DNA of 64,000 nucleotides from Anaerolineae bacterium (GCA_019913005.1 JAIOHL010000124.1:219107-283106), one strand, 5' to 3'; counted from the stretch's first letter, positions 32,687 to 42,499 are shown. Numbers and translations: made by a program. Notes: generated by a model from the sequence alone, not told the origin.

Positions 32687-34312
32687 ATGGCAGAACAAGC
32701 AGTTCCAACTTTTGTGGATGAGGAAGGTTACGGGGTCATCGCCCCGGCTGCGCCACCTCTCCCTAAGCTTGATAAAACACGAGCCGAACAACGGCGGCGG
32801 CTGTTCGCCCCCAATTTTGACCTCTATTTGTTATCGGTGGTCGGGGTGCTCTGTGCCATCGGCCTGCTGATGGTCTATTCCGCCAGTATTGACGCCTCAT
32901 TTTTGGCAACCGAAGATGCCAGCACTACCTATTTTTTCCAGCGCCAACTGCGTAATTTCTTTATCGGCTTGGTTATCATGTACGTGCTGATGCGGTTGGA
33001 TTATCGTATCTGGCGGCGACTAAGTATCTGGATGATGCTCGGCACAATCATGATGCTGGTGTTTGTGTTGGAATATGGGGATCGGCGTCTGGAAGCACAA
33101 CGCGCTCTGTTTCAAGGGTCGTTCCAACCCGGTGAGGCAGCCAAGCTAATTGTCGTGATTTACATGGCGGCGTGGCTGGCTTCCAAACGACATAAAATTC
33201 GCCAAGTCACCTATGGTATTATCCCATTTAGTATTATGGTCGGGGTGGTGGCATTTTTGGTCGTTTTGCAGCCCGACCTTTCCACTGCTGCCAGTATTCT
33301 CGCTACGGCGATGACGATGTTTTTTCTCGCCGGTGCCAGTTGGCCCCAGATTACTATTGTGATGGGAAGTGCCACCGCCCTCGGTGTTACCATCGCGCTT
33401 AAACTGCCTTACGCCAATCAACGTATTGAAGCCCATTTGAACGCCATCAACGACCTCACGCAAGCCAACGACCATGTACAAGCAGCCATCGCTGCCTTTC
33501 TGAATGGCGGCCTATTCGGGGTCGGGTTGGGGCAAGGGCGTCAAAAATTCGGGGCACTGCCATTCCCTCACACCGACAGCGTATTTGCGGTTATTGGCGA
33601 GGAATTGGGTCTGGTTGGCTGTGCAGTGGTGATCGCGCTATACGTAATTTTGGTCTATCGCGGCTTTAACGTGGCCCGCAACGCCCGGGATAGCTTTGGG
33701 GCACTGCTGGCGGCGGGAATTACCTGCTGGTTAGTCTATGATGCCCTGTTGAATATCTCGGTGATGACGGCGCTTGCTCCACCAACGGGTGTGCCGCTAC
33801 CTTTTATCAGCTTTGGGGGATCAAGTTTGGTGGCAGCGATGGCAAGTGTGGGATTGATGTTATCGGTCTCGCGGGTCTCGGCCCAACCGCAAGCCCCTGA
33901 ACGTCGCCAAGTGCGTGAAGTATTGGAAAAAGGTGCTCCCGAAGAAGTTGTTCAACCGAATAAAGCCGAACTCAAACGTGAATTGAAACAGAAAAAAGCC
34001 GAAGAAAAGTTGGTGCAGGACGCACGCAAAGCCCGCCAGAAGATGCGCCAAGAGGAAATTGACAAGGTGCGAGAACGACTTGAACAGCGCAAACACTCTG
34101 GGCCAGAAGTTGTCGAATCACCCATCAATCCCTTAGATACTATTTCTGCCAAAGAGTTGACAGCTTCGGCACCACCTGCCCCTGTGCAGCCAAGTGTGCC
34201 AACTGAGCCGACAACACCTGTAGAAGGAACTGAAGGAACAGAAAGTGACCCGAATTCTAATCTCGGCGGGGGGAACCGGCGGGGGCGTGTATCCCGCATT
34301 AGCTGTCGCTGA
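32687..34312 (+). CDS. ftsW: FtsW/RodA-family peptidoglycan polymerase
   Basis: A SEDS-family glycosyltransferase that polymerises lipid II at the septum. It has 541 residues. After about 45 cytoplasmic residues come roughly ten membrane segments (about residues 48-400) with family motifs GVGLGQGRQKFGALPFPHTDSVFAVIGEELG and PFISFGGSSL. The last 135 residues are an unusual cytoplasmic tail: a Lys/Glu/Arg-rich probable coiled coil, then a Pro/Thr/Glu segment. The 3' end overlaps murG by 68 bases in another frame. Its position directly before murG favours FtsW over RodA. Confidence 0.94.
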   Translation: MAEQAVPTFVDEEGYGVIAPAAPPLPKLDKTRAEQRRRLFAPNFDLYLLSVVGVLCAIGLLMVYSASIDASFLATEDASTTYFFQRQLRNFFIGLVIMYVLMRLDYRIWRRLSIWMMLGTIMMLVFVLEYGDRRLEAQRALFQGSFQPGEAAKLIVVIYMAAWLASKRHKIRQVTYGIIPFSIMVGVVAFLVVLQPDLSTAASILATAMTMFFLAGASWPQITIVMGSATALGVTIALKLPYANQRIEAHLNAINDLTQANDHVQAAIAAFLNGGLFGVGLGQGRQKFGALPFPHTDSVFAVIGEELGLVGCAVVIALYVILVYRGFNVARNARDSFGALLAAGITCWLVYDALLNISVMTALAPPTGVPLPFISFGGSSLVAAMASVGLMLSVSRVSAQPQAPERRQVREVLEKGAPEEVVQPNKAELKRELKQKKAEEKLVQDARKARQKMRQEEIDKVRERLEQRKHSGPEVVESPINPLDTISAKELTASAPPAPVQPSVPTEPTTPVEGTEGTESDPNSNLGGGNRRGRVSRISCR

Positions 34313-35354
34313 AGTCCTCCGCCAACAGCCCGACGTGGTACTGCATTTTGTCAGCAGCGCTACTGGGCTTGAAAATGATTTACTAACCAAAGCGGGTATT
34401 CGTTTGGATGAATGGGATAAGGTGCAAGCTGGCCCATTACATCGTGTGAATCCAATCAAACTTATCCGCAGCGTTTTTCGATTGTTTATTGGTATCGGAC
34501 AATCACTGGCTCTACTGCGGCGTAAAAAACCTGCCGTTGTTTTTTTGACAGGCGGGTGGGTTGGGATTCCGGTGGCGATTGCAGCGTGGCTCTATCGCAT
34601 CCCGATGGTCATTTTTGTGCCGGATATTGAGCCGGGGCGCACCTTAAAATTATTGGGACGCTTTGCCAAAGTGATTACCGCTACTAGCCGCGACACTGCC
34701 CGCTATTACGGCAAAAACAAGCAGGTGGTCGAGACCGGGTATCCACTGCGGGCATCTTTGCTGACGGTCACGCGGGAACAGAGCATCCAAGAATTGGGAC
34801 TTGATCCGACTAAAAAGACGCTGCTGGTTTTTGGGGGAAGTCAAGGTTCGCGGGCGATTAATCGAGCCGTGATGAGTGGTCTACCAGAACTTCTTAAAAA
34901 TACTGAGTTGCAGATTTTTCATGTTTCGGGCAAATTGGATGCAGCAGCAGTCCAGTCGGCCCATGATGAATTGCCAGACGAACTGCAATCACGGTATCAT
35001 GTGCGTGATTACGTACATGAATTTGGCTATGCACTGGCCGCCGCTGATTTAGCCATTAGCCGCGCTGGGGCCAGTACATTGGGCGAAGACACGTTTTTTG
35101 GACTACCCGCCATTCTGGTGCCACTTGCCAATACATGGCGCTATCAAAAAGTGAATGCCGATTGGTTGGCCGAACGTGGAGCCGCCATTCATTTGGAAGA
35201 AGAACGTATGGCGGAAGAATTGGTTCCGCTGGTCAATGCCTTGTTCAATGACCCAGCCCGCCTGAATATGATGAAAGAGGCCGCCCACAAGCTCGCTTAC
35301 ACCAATGGTGCGGCTAATATTGCAAAAGAAATTCTTAATCTGGCAGCATTTTAA
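34245..35354 (+). CDS. murG: UDP-GlcNAc:lipid I N-acetylglucosaminyltransferase
   Basis: It adds N-acetylglucosamine to lipid I, giving lipid II at the inner membrane face. It has 369 residues. The GT28 motifs are ISAGGTGGGVYPALAVAE at the N-terminus, GGSQGSRAIN after the linker, and ISRAGASTLGE in the nucleotide-sugar site. The start is a GTG inside ftsW with AAGGAAC upstream. The normal family start and the motif at residue 7 confirm that the overlap is real. Confidence 0.96.
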   Translation: MTRILISAGGTGGGVYPALAVAEVLRQQPDVVLHFVSSATGLENDLLTKAGIRLDEWDKVQAGPLHRVNPIKLIRSVFRLFIGIGQSLALLRRKKPAVVFLTGGWVGIPVAIAAWLYRIPMVIFVPDIEPGRTLKLLGRFAKVITATSRDTARYYGKNKQVVETGYPLRASLLTVTREQSIQELGLDPTKKTLLVFGGSQGSRAINRAVMSGLPELLKNTELQIFHVSGKLDAAAVQSAHDELPDELQSRYHVRDYVHEFGYALAAADLAISRAGASTLGEDTFFGLPAILVPLANTWRYQKVNADWLAERGAAIHLEEERMAEELVPLVNALFNDPARLNMMKEAAHKLAYTNGAANIAKEILNLAAF

Positions 35355-35371
35355 GTTAAGGCAAACAACCA

Positions 35372-35896
35372 ATGGTTCAATTAAGCACAACGCTTTGGTC
35401 TACAATTGTGATGTTCGCCATTATTGGCTATCTGCGCGGTTTTACCAAAGAATTTATCGCCCTCGCTGGCATTGTTTTGGCGCTGTTTACCCTCGTCCAG
35501 TTTGAGACGTTTTTTAACAGTCTCGGCGCAGGGACAAATATTGACCAGATTTTTTATGTCAAAGCGTTCTTCTTGCTGGCGGTGGCTTTCTTCTCCTACC
35601 AAACACCACCAGATCGCTTTAGCCTGACGAAGAAATCATCGGGTCGAGACGCATGGCAAAATAAAATTTTGGGCGCAATTTGCGGCGGCATCAATGCCTA
35701 TTTGGTACTGGGGTCATTGTGGTATTTTATGGATCAACTCGCCTATCCTTTGTCCCCTTCGGTGTCTACACCTGTTCCTAATTCATCCAGCGCAAACATG
35801 GTATCGAGCCTACCGTTGGTTTGGCTGCAAGAGGGCAACTTATTGACCATCGTAGTCATCGTGATGTTCCTGTTTATCCTGATTGCCATCATCTAA
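35372..35896 (+). CDS. CvpA-like membrane protein
   Basis: A 174-residue protein with four hydrophobic segments. The first 70 residues (IIGYLRGFTKEFIALAGIVLAL) resemble the CvpA/colicin V production family, whose members are small membrane proteins often linked to envelope homeostasis. The Ser/Pro-rich loop near residues 128-145 is likely external. It lies 17 bp after murG and before murC, an unusual guest in a division cluster. Confidence 0.72.
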   Translation: MVQLSTTLWSTIVMFAIIGYLRGFTKEFIALAGIVLALFTLVQFETFFNSLGAGTNIDQIFYVKAFFLLAVAFFSYQTPPDRFSLTKKSSGRDAWQNKILGAICGGINAYLVLGSLWYFMDQLAYPLSPSVSTPVPNSSSANMVSSLPLVWLQEGNLLTIVVIVMFLFILIAII

Positions 35897-36012
35897 AAAC
35901 AACGCTTTTAGAACAATATCTTATCGCCTCCACCTTTCCTTACAGGGACGGGTGGAAATTGTTTATCCCCAGTACAAATTTTGAATCACGCCCTTTCTAA
36001 TCAACAGGGAGC

Positions 36013-37422
36013 ATGGTTTTGGACTTTTTACTCATTCCCGGTCAGCGGATTCACATTGTTGGAATCGGCGGTTCTGGCATGTCGGCAATTGCCCGTGTCC
36101 TTTTGGAAACAGGCTACCTTATCAGCGGTTCAGACGAACATACCAACGCTATCACCGATTCGCTGCAAGCCGACGGTGCGACCATTTTTGCCGGACACGA
36201 AGGCCCAAACGTCATGGGGGCGGAATTGGTGATTGCCAGTAGCGCCATCCCGGATAGCAATGTGGAACTTCAAGCGGCCCGCGCCTTCAATATCCCTGTG
36301 CTGCGCCGTCGTGAAGCCATTAGCCTAATTACGAATAATCTGCGTACTATCGCCATTTCCGGCACACATGGCAAAACAACGACGACTGCCTTGATGACCC
36401 ACGTTCTAATGGAAGCAGGCTTAGAACCGTCCTATATTATCGGGGGGGTGCTGAAAAACACCGGAACGAATGCCGGAGCGGGCAGCGGCGATTATTTTGT
36501 GATTGAGGCCGACGAATATCAGGGCATGTTTTTAGGGCTTAATCCAGCGGTGGCAATCGTGACCAATATTGAATTTGACCACCCCGATATTTTCCCGACG
36601 TTTGAGGACGTGGTGGAGATATTCCGTCAATTTGTGGCCCGCCTGCCTGAAGACGGTTTGTTGGTGGCGTGTGCGGATAATCCTGCCGCTTATGCGATGG
36701 CCCAAGAACGCCAAGCAAACATGTTACCCGTCGTGACGTATGGGGTGCAAACGACCTCCGCTGATTGGACAGCCAATCACATCACTGCTATTCAAGATGG
36801 CAGCACGACGTTTGTAGTCAAACAGGCCGGGGGACGCTTGGGCGAAGTCACCGTGCCATTAGCGGGAAAACACAATGTACAAAATGCCCTAGCGGTCATT
36901 GCAACGGCCCGCCATCTAAAAATCCCCTTTGCGACCATCACCAATGCGATGCGAACATTTGGAGGGACGGGTCGGCGCTCGGAAATTATGGGACAGGCGG
37001 CAGGGGTTACAGTCGTCAGCGATTATGCCCATCACCCCACCGCTATTCAGGTTAATTTGGATGCATGGGCCAATCGTCCCGGCCTTAATCGCCTCTGGGC
37101 AGTGTGGCAACCACATACCTATAATCGCCTGCGTGCTCTTGCTTCAGAATTCGCCGCCTCGTTTCAACAAGCCCATCAAGTGCTGGTGACAGATGTCTAT
37201 TCAGTACGGGAAACCGTGACGCCCGGCCTAGCACCGCCCGATCTGGTTAAGATGATTCAAGCGGCAGGGCAACCCAATGCGCGTTATGCGGGCAGCCTTG
37301 AACAGACTGCCGAATTATTGGGAAATGAAATCCAGCGTGGCGATTGTGTCCTCATTTTCAGCGCGGGGGATGCACCAAAAATTGGTACGATATTGCTGGA
37401 AACGCTAGGTGGTAAAAAATGA
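36013..37422 (+). CDS. murC: UDP-N-acetylmuramate--L-alanine ligase
   Basis: It adds L-alanine to UDP-MurNAc, the first amino acid of the peptidoglycan stem. It has 469 residues in the usual three Mur-ligase domains: the UDP-binding domain (GIGGSGMSAIARVLLETGY), the ATP-binding domain with P-loop GTHGKTTTTALM, and the C-terminal Rossmann domain (VVSDYAHHPTAI and VWQPHTYNR). AGGGAGC precedes the ATG. Its TGA overlaps the murB ATG by four bases. Confidence 0.97.
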   Translation: MVLDFLLIPGQRIHIVGIGGSGMSAIARVLLETGYLISGSDEHTNAITDSLQADGATIFAGHEGPNVMGAELVIASSAIPDSNVELQAARAFNIPVLRRREAISLITNNLRTIAISGTHGKTTTTALMTHVLMEAGLEPSYIIGGVLKNTGTNAGAGSGDYFVIEADEYQGMFLGLNPAVAIVTNIEFDHPDIFPTFEDVVEIFRQFVARLPEDGLLVACADNPAAYAMAQERQANMLPVVTYGVQTTSADWTANHITAIQDGSTTFVVKQAGGRLGEVTVPLAGKHNVQNALAVIATARHLKIPFATITNAMRTFGGTGRRSEIMGQAAGVTVVSDYAHHPTAIQVNLDAWANRPGLNRLWAVWQPHTYNRLRALASEFAASFQQAHQVLVTDVYSVRETVTPGLAPPDLVKMIQAAGQPNARYAGSLEQTAELLGNEIQRGDCVLIFSAGDAPKIGTILLETLGGKK

Positions 37423-38342
37423 TCTTTGAACCCCTTAAGGCTATCCCCGACCTCACCTTATCCGAACAGGAGCCGATTGCCCGTTATACAGCAGCGCGTT
37501 TGGGTGGCCCGGCGGATGCACTGGCGGTGGTTCACAGCACGGAGGCCCTTGTCGAAGCGGCGCAGTGGGCACAGCAGGCCAACATCACATGGGTAGTGAT
37601 TGGCGGCGGGGCGAATGTGCTGGTCTCAGATGCGGGATTTCGCGGGTTGGTCATCGTCAACCACAGCAAAAATTCCAATATTGATGCGGAAAGCGGACGA
37701 GTGGAAGCCGACAGTGGTGTTACGCTAACGCCCTTAGCCCGTCGGTGTATGGCACAGGGCCTTAAAGGATTGGAATGGGCGGTCAGTGTGCCGGGGACGC
37801 TTGGCGGAGCGATTGTGAATAATGCCGGGGCACATGGCGGCGATATGGCCCACAATTTGGTGCAGGCCACCATCCTTGATTTAGCATCCGATGTCCTCAC
37901 ACCGGAAATCTGGTCCGTTGAAAAAATGGCCTATGATTATCGCCACAGCGCCCTTAAAGGCCATCGCCAGCGGTATCTGGTCTTACAGGGTGTTTTGCAG
38001 CTTGAGCCGCACCATGACCCTATTCAACTCACCAACATCGCCGATGGATTTGTGGCGCATCGCAAAAAGACCCAACCGCCGGGGGCCAGTCTGGGCAGTA
38101 TTTTTAAGAACCCCCCCGGTGATTATGCAGGACGCTTGATCGAGACATCTGGACTTAAAGGGTATCAAATTGGCGGCGTACAGGTTTCGCCTATCCACGC
38201 TAATTTTATTGTCAATCTGGGCAATGGCACAGCCAGTGATTATTACACGCTGATTCAGTATGTCCGCCAAACCGTTCATGAGAAAACAGGCGTACTATTA
38301 GAATTAGAAATTGAGCGCATCGGCGAAGGCTTCGATGAATAG
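37419..38342 (+). CDS. murB: UDP-N-acetylenolpyruvoylglucosamine reductase
   Basis: The FAD enzyme that reduces UDP-GlcNAc-enolpyruvate to UDP-MurNAc. It has 307 residues of the type II form. Motifs are the FAD-binding IGGGANVLVSDAGFRG, GLEWAVSVPGTLGGAIVNNAGAHGG and PPGASLGSIFKNP, with the C-terminal HANFIVN. Translation is coupled to murC by an ATGA overlap. Confidence 0.97.
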   Translation: MIFEPLKAIPDLTLSEQEPIARYTAARLGGPADALAVVHSTEALVEAAQWAQQANITWVVIGGGANVLVSDAGFRGLVIVNHSKNSNIDAESGRVEADSGVTLTPLARRCMAQGLKGLEWAVSVPGTLGGAIVNNAGAHGGDMAHNLVQATILDLASDVLTPEIWSVEKMAYDYRHSALKGHRQRYLVLQGVLQLEPHHDPIQLTNIADGFVAHRKKTQPPGASLGSIFKNPPGDYAGRLIETSGLKGYQIGGVQVSPIHANFIVNLGNGTASDYYTLIQYVRQTVHEKTGVLLELEIERIGEGFDE

Positions 38343-38402
38343 CCTGCCCGGTTGTGATACAATGCAGTGGATATAATTTGTGAAGTTTGGAACGGTAAGG
38401 CT

Positions 38403-39527
38403 GTGGCCTCGGTAGATAAACGTCGGCGCGAACGCATTCGAGCAAAACAGGCAGCCCGTTATGTTGCCAGTTCTCAATCTCCTCTCGATCAAGTGGATGA
38501 GGTTGAAGGCGAGGCTATTGCGCGTTCCCGTTCCGTCAATCCTTCTCCGGATGGGCATGTCCTTAAAGCGCCGGGTCGGAATGCACGCCGCCGTCGGTTG
38601 GAAGCACGCCGCGAAGCCCGCACCCAAAGCCAAGAGGTTCGGGTCGCTAATGAAACCCGACCTGCCCAACCTTCGCGCATGTTTTTCAGTGTGGGGGCCA
38701 AAGCGGAGAGCAAACCCGCATCCCTTAGCAAACGCCGCAGCGCCCGCCAGCGTGAACATTTACGCCGTCAGGGGCTTGACCCGGCCCGGCCCGAAGCACG
38801 GGTTCGGCCACAGGGGGTGGTATGGGTCTCGTGGCGCTGGTTTTCGGGTGCGTTGAGCCTGACACTAGTGTTTGTCCTCTATGCCATGCTGGGTACGAAC
38901 GTGTTTGTAGTCAATTCGGTGGCGGTGGGGGGCGAAAAATACCTAACTGCCGAGCAAATTTTTGAGGCGGCAGGAATTGCCAACAAACATCTATTCTGGG
39001 TGGATCCGCTGGATGTCGAAACACGCTTGGAATCCAATCCCAGCATTGCTGATGCCCAAGTTTTTGTCGGCTGGCCCCCCAATATGGTCTCGATTTTGAT
39101 TAGTGAGCGCGAACCGGCCCTCATCTGGGAACAGGGCAATTTCCGCGTGTGGGTAGACGTCAATGGCATTGTGATGTTTCAGCGCGAGGAACGGACTGAA
39201 CTCCTGCGGATTGTCAGCCGCGAACAAAACGCCGAACCGCTAGGCGTTGGCTCAACGATTGACCGCGAGGTGATTGCCGGAGCGTTGCAATTAAAGGCTA
39301 AATTCCCTAATATAGAAGAGCTATTATATGATCCCGTAAAAGGGCTTGGTTATCAGGATGGGCGCAACTGGATTGTCTGGTTTGGGGTTGGCACGAACAT
39401 GGAAATGAAAGTATTGGTCTATGATGCCATCGTGCGGGCCTATAATCCTGCCATTCAATTCCTCGAAGTGGATGTCTCTAATCCCGACCATCCGAGTTTT
39501 ATAGACCGTTTTCCAACAGACCAATAA
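38403..39527 (+). CDS. ftsQ: cell division protein FtsQ (DivIB)
   Basis: A bitopic division protein of 374 residues that links early and late divisome parts. About 140 cytoplasmic residues rich in Arg, Ala and Gln precede the single transmembrane segment (near FSGALSLTLVFVLYAMLG). The external POTRA domain (VFVVNSVAVGGEKYLTAEQI and VFVGWPPNMVSILISERE) and the FtsQ domain follow. The track starts at a GTG (38367), but a TATAAT box lies at 38372-38377; the GTG at 38403 with GGTAAGG in front is the better start. The long basic cytoplasmic part is unusual. Confidence 0.9.
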   Translation: MASVDKRRRERIRAKQAARYVASSQSPLDQVDEVEGEAIARSRSVNPSPDGHVLKAPGRNARRRRLEARREARTQSQEVRVANETRPAQPSRMFFSVGAKAESKPASLSKRRSARQREHLRRQGLDPARPEARVRPQGVVWVSWRWFSGALSLTLVFVLYAMLGTNVFVVNSVAVGGEKYLTAEQIFEAAGIANKHLFWVDPLDVETRLESNPSIADAQVFVGWPPNMVSILISEREPALIWEQGNFRVWVDVNGIVMFQREERTELLRIVSREQNAEPLGVGSTIDREVIAGALQLKAKFPNIEELLYDPVKGLGYQDGRNWIVWFGVGTNMEMKVLVYDAIVRAYNPAIQFLEVDVSNPDHPSFIDRFPTDQ

Positions 39528-39551
39528 GAACCCACCACAGGTTGAGGTTGA

Positions 39552-40820
39552 ATGGGTGAGCTAGTTGTCGGTATTGATATAGGTACGACCAAAATTTGTA
39601 CCATCGTCGGCGAAGTCCGCACCAACGACACGTATGTTTTGGGCGTGGGGGTCGAACCCGCACGAGGAATGCGTAAGGGCATGGTCACGGATGTTGACCA
39701 ACTCAGCGCCAGCATTTCATCATCGGTGCATAAAGCCGAACGCGCCAGTGGGTATGAGATCGGGCGGGCATTTGTCTCACTTTCCGCCAACCATATCCAA
39801 AGCACCAACAATATGGGCGTGACAGGCATCTCTGGGACACGCGAAGTTGAACTGGCGGATGTGGAGCGGGCGATGGATGCGGCACGGGCTTTCCCCATTC
39901 CACACGGGCGCGAAATTTTGCATGTCATCCCCCGCCGCTACAATTTGGATGAACATCAAGGCATCCGTAGCCCGTTGGGAATGCACGGTTTCCGCCTTGA
40001 GGTCGAATCGCACATCATCATGGCGTCCAGTTCCAGCCTGCGTAATCTGGAAAAATGTGTCGAAAATGCCGGGGTCTATGTGGATCGCTTTATCTTAAAT
40101 CCACTGGCCTCCGGGGATGTTACCGTTACCCCCACCGAGCGTGAATCGGGTGTAATGGTGCTAGATATTGGCGGCGGCACAACCGACATCGCTATTTTTA
40201 ATGAAGGCACGATCTGGCATACCGCTGCAATTTCGGTTGGGGGACAGCATGTCACCAATGACATTGCGCACGGCTTAAATCTGCCGTTTGAATTGGCGGA
40301 AGCGGTCAAATTAGAATATGGGCACGCCGACCCACGTGAAATTAATCCGCTGGAAACCTTCCCGGTGCAACCGTTTGGCGAAGAACATCTCAGCAAAGTC
40401 AAACGCAGCGATCTGGTGATGATTATCAATGCGCGTGTCACCGAATTATTTGAATTGATTGAGCAAGAGGTTCAAAAAAGCGGATTTGATGGGATGCTTC
40501 CCGCCGGGGTTGTGCTGACGGGCGGGGCCAGTTTGCTCCCCGGCATGAAAACCGTCGCCAACCGTATTTTGAAAGTCCCGGCGCGTTTGGCCCAACCAGA
40601 TAATGTGACAGGCATGTCGGACATGCTGCGGAGTCCGGCGTATAGTACATCCGTAGGGTTGCTAAGATTGGGTCTTATCATGGATATTGAAGATACCCGC
40701 CGCGCCAATTTACGAAAAAATGGGCGCACCCGGCAAGCAACTGATAACAGCGCGGGGATTGGCAAAATTTTCGGGAAAATTGTAAAAAGATTCTTGCCGG
40801 AAGATGAAAATTTGCCTTGA
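39552..40820 (+). CDS. ftsA: cell division protein FtsA
   Basis: The actin-like protein that tethers FtsZ to the membrane, 422 residues. The phosphate-1 motif is VVGIDIGTTKICTIVGE, the phosphate-2 motif VLDIGGGTTDIAIF, and the adenosine motif VVLTGGASLLPG. The C-terminus (GIGKIFGKIVKRFLPEDEN) is an amphipathic helix suited to membrane binding. It starts 24 bp after ftsQ. Confidence 0.96.
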   Translation: MGELVVGIDIGTTKICTIVGEVRTNDTYVLGVGVEPARGMRKGMVTDVDQLSASISSSVHKAERASGYEIGRAFVSLSANHIQSTNNMGVTGISGTREVELADVERAMDAARAFPIPHGREILHVIPRRYNLDEHQGIRSPLGMHGFRLEVESHIIMASSSSLRNLEKCVENAGVYVDRFILNPLASGDVTVTPTERESGVMVLDIGGGTTDIAIFNEGTIWHTAAISVGGQHVTNDIAHGLNLPFELAEAVKLEYGHADPREINPLETFPVQPFGEEHLSKVKRSDLVMIINARVTELFELIEQEVQKSGFDGMLPAGVVLTGGASLLPGMKTVANRILKVPARLAQPDNVTGMSDMLRSPAYSTSVGLLRLGLIMDIEDTRRANLRKNGRTRQATDNSAGIGKIFGKIVKRFLPEDENLP

Positions 40821-40972
40821 AATGAATTCTGGTTTAATCTGATATTCATACATTGTAAACATGGCGCGTGGTAAAAAATAAACCATGCCCCAACTTTTCA
40901 TAGTCAAGAAGGCCATTTGCGCGTCCTTCACAAATTTCATAAACTGGTAATGGTAACGCCCTGAATCCTAAA

Positions 40973-40990
40973 AAGGCAGCGGTCTGCCTT
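40973..40990 (+). promoter_or_regulatory. hairpin next to the ftsZ ribosome site
   Basis: AAGGCAG pairs perfectly with CTGCCTT around a CGGT loop, immediately before the AGGGGGAAG ribosome site and 20 bases from the ATG. A stem at this place could affect translation of ftsZ or protect the mRNA end. Confidence 0.6.
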
Positions 40991-41010
40991 AGGGGGAAGT
41001 AGAGAATTTT

Positions 41011-42327
41011 ATGTCAACAGACTTTTTGCACTCAGCCGCCGAAGATAATTTCGCACACATTAAAGTAGTCGGCGTGGGGGGCGGCGGTGGTAATGCCGTT
41101 AACCGCATGATTGACGAAGGCATGGGCGGCGTTGAATTTATTGCAATCAACACCGATTCTCAGGCACTTATTCTGAGCAAGGCCAAAACGCGCGTCCGTA
41201 TTGGAGACAAACTCACACGTGGGCTGGGCGCAGGCGGCAACCCCGAAATCGGGCGTAAGGCCGCTGAAGAAAGTGCCGACGAAATTTACGAAGTCCTACG
41301 TGGAGCGGATATGGTCTTTATCACCTGTGGTATGGGGGGTGGAACAGGCACGGGGGCAGCCCCAATTGTGGCTCAAGCCGCCCGTGAACTCGGTGCATTG
41401 ACCATCGGCGTTGTGACCCGTCCCTTTACCTTTGAAGGCGCACGGCGTCAGCAATCATCTGAATCTGGTATTGAAGCCCTCAAGGGTCAGGTAGATACCT
41501 TAATTGTCATCCCCAATGACCGCCTGCTCCAAATTGTGGACAAGAAAGCCAGCCTACAACAAGCCTTTGCGATGGCGGATGATGTGCTGCGGCAGGGTAT
41601 TCAAGGCATTTCCGAATTGATTACCGTGCCCGGTCTGATTAACCTCGACTTCAACGACGTGCGAGCGATTATGAGCGAAGGTGGCGCGGCATTAATGGCC
41701 GTTGGACGTGCCAAAGGCGAAGACCGTGCCCGCCAAGCTGCCGAAGCTGCTATTTCCAGCAACTTGCTCGATGTCACCATTGATGGCGCACGCGGCATCC
41801 TGTTTAATGTGACAGGCGGCCCGAACATGAGCCTGTTTGAGGTCAACGAAGCAGCGGCCATCATCAAAGAGACGGCCCATCCCGATGTTAACCTCATCTT
41901 TGGCGCGGTCATTGATGAGAATATGGCTGATGAAATCCGTATCACAGTTATTGCGACGGGTTTTGAACAGGGCACACGGGTTGGGGTACGCCGCCCTAGT
42001 CAACCTGCCAACGATTGGGCACAACCGCGTCAGCAATATCAGCAGCCCCAACAGCCACAGTATCAACCACAGCCGACCTACTATCAACAACCGCCTACGC
42101 AGCATCAAGCCCCGCCTCCGGCCCAATATCAACCACCACAGCCCCCACCGCCTGCTGCCGAGCCACCCGCTGCACCACCGCCACAATATCAAGCGCCTGC
42201 GCAGCAGCAACCGACTCAACCCCCGGCCCAACAGCCACCGCGCAAAGAAGAATTGCCCGTGCGAGGGTATGAATCGTCGGAAGACTTGGATATTCCAGCC
42301 TTCCTGCGCCGGAACAAGGATCGGTAG
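41011..42327 (+). CDS. ftsZ: cell division protein FtsZ
   Basis: The tubulin-like GTPase that forms the division ring, 438 residues. The nucleotide-binding loop is [13 protein letters not shown], the tubulin signature [12 protein letters not shown], and the T7 region [14 protein letters not shown] Pro/Gln-rich linker of about 85 residues follows the globular part. The C-terminal peptide [13 protein letters not shown] is the usual FtsA and partner binding site. It lies 190 bp after ftsA and is closed by a terminator. Confidence 0.98.
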   Translation: MSTDFLHSAAEDNFAHIKVVGVGGGGGNAVNRMIDEGMGGVEFIAINTDSQALILSKAKTRVRIGDKLTRGLGAGGNPEIGRKAAEESADEIYEVLRGADMVFITCGMGGGTGTGAAPIVAQAARELGALTIGVVTRPFTFEGARRQQSSESGIEALKGQVDTLIVIPNDRLLQIVDKKASLQQAFAMADDVLRQGIQGISELITVPGLINLDFNDVRAIMSEGGAALMAVGRAKGEDRARQAAEAAISSNLLDVTIDGARGILFNVTGGPNMSLFEVNEAAAIIKETAHPDVNLIFGAVIDENMADEIRITVIATGFEQGTRVGVRRPSQPANDWAQPRQQYQQPQQPQYQPQPTYYQQPPTQHQAPPPAQYQPPQPPPPAAEPPAAPPPQYQAPAQQQPTQPPAQQPPRKEELPVRGYESSEDLDIPAFLRRNKDR

Positions 42328-42352
42328 TTCTCAAAATTTCTGAAATGAACAA

Positions 42353-42389
42353 ACACCCCTTACTGGCTCTTGCTGGTGAGGGGTTTTTG
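42353..42389 (+). terminator. terminator after ftsZ
   Basis: ACCCCT pairs with AGGGGT, with a further CACC/GGTG pairing possible, followed by TTTTGATT. It marks the end of the division cluster. Confidence 0.75.
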
Positions 42390-42499
42390 ATTAAGAACTC
42401 ACCACAGTTTTTTACATTTTTCAGCAGGTCTTAGTGTCTTTCCAATGTTACACTTGGGAAGAAGGGATTTTGAATTATTGGTATGGTGAGGAGCGAACA

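Noticed and set aside
34245-34312. frameshift in ftsW causing the murG overlap
   Set aside because: Both frames are open and sensible; murG has its own ribosome site and its family motif begins a few codons after the GTG. I treat it as a real overlap, noting that resequencing would settle it.
41692-42231. minus-strand ORF opposite the ftsZ linker
   Set aside because: It is caused by the biased Pro/Gln codons of the linker, and its Leu/Arg-rich product is not protein-like.
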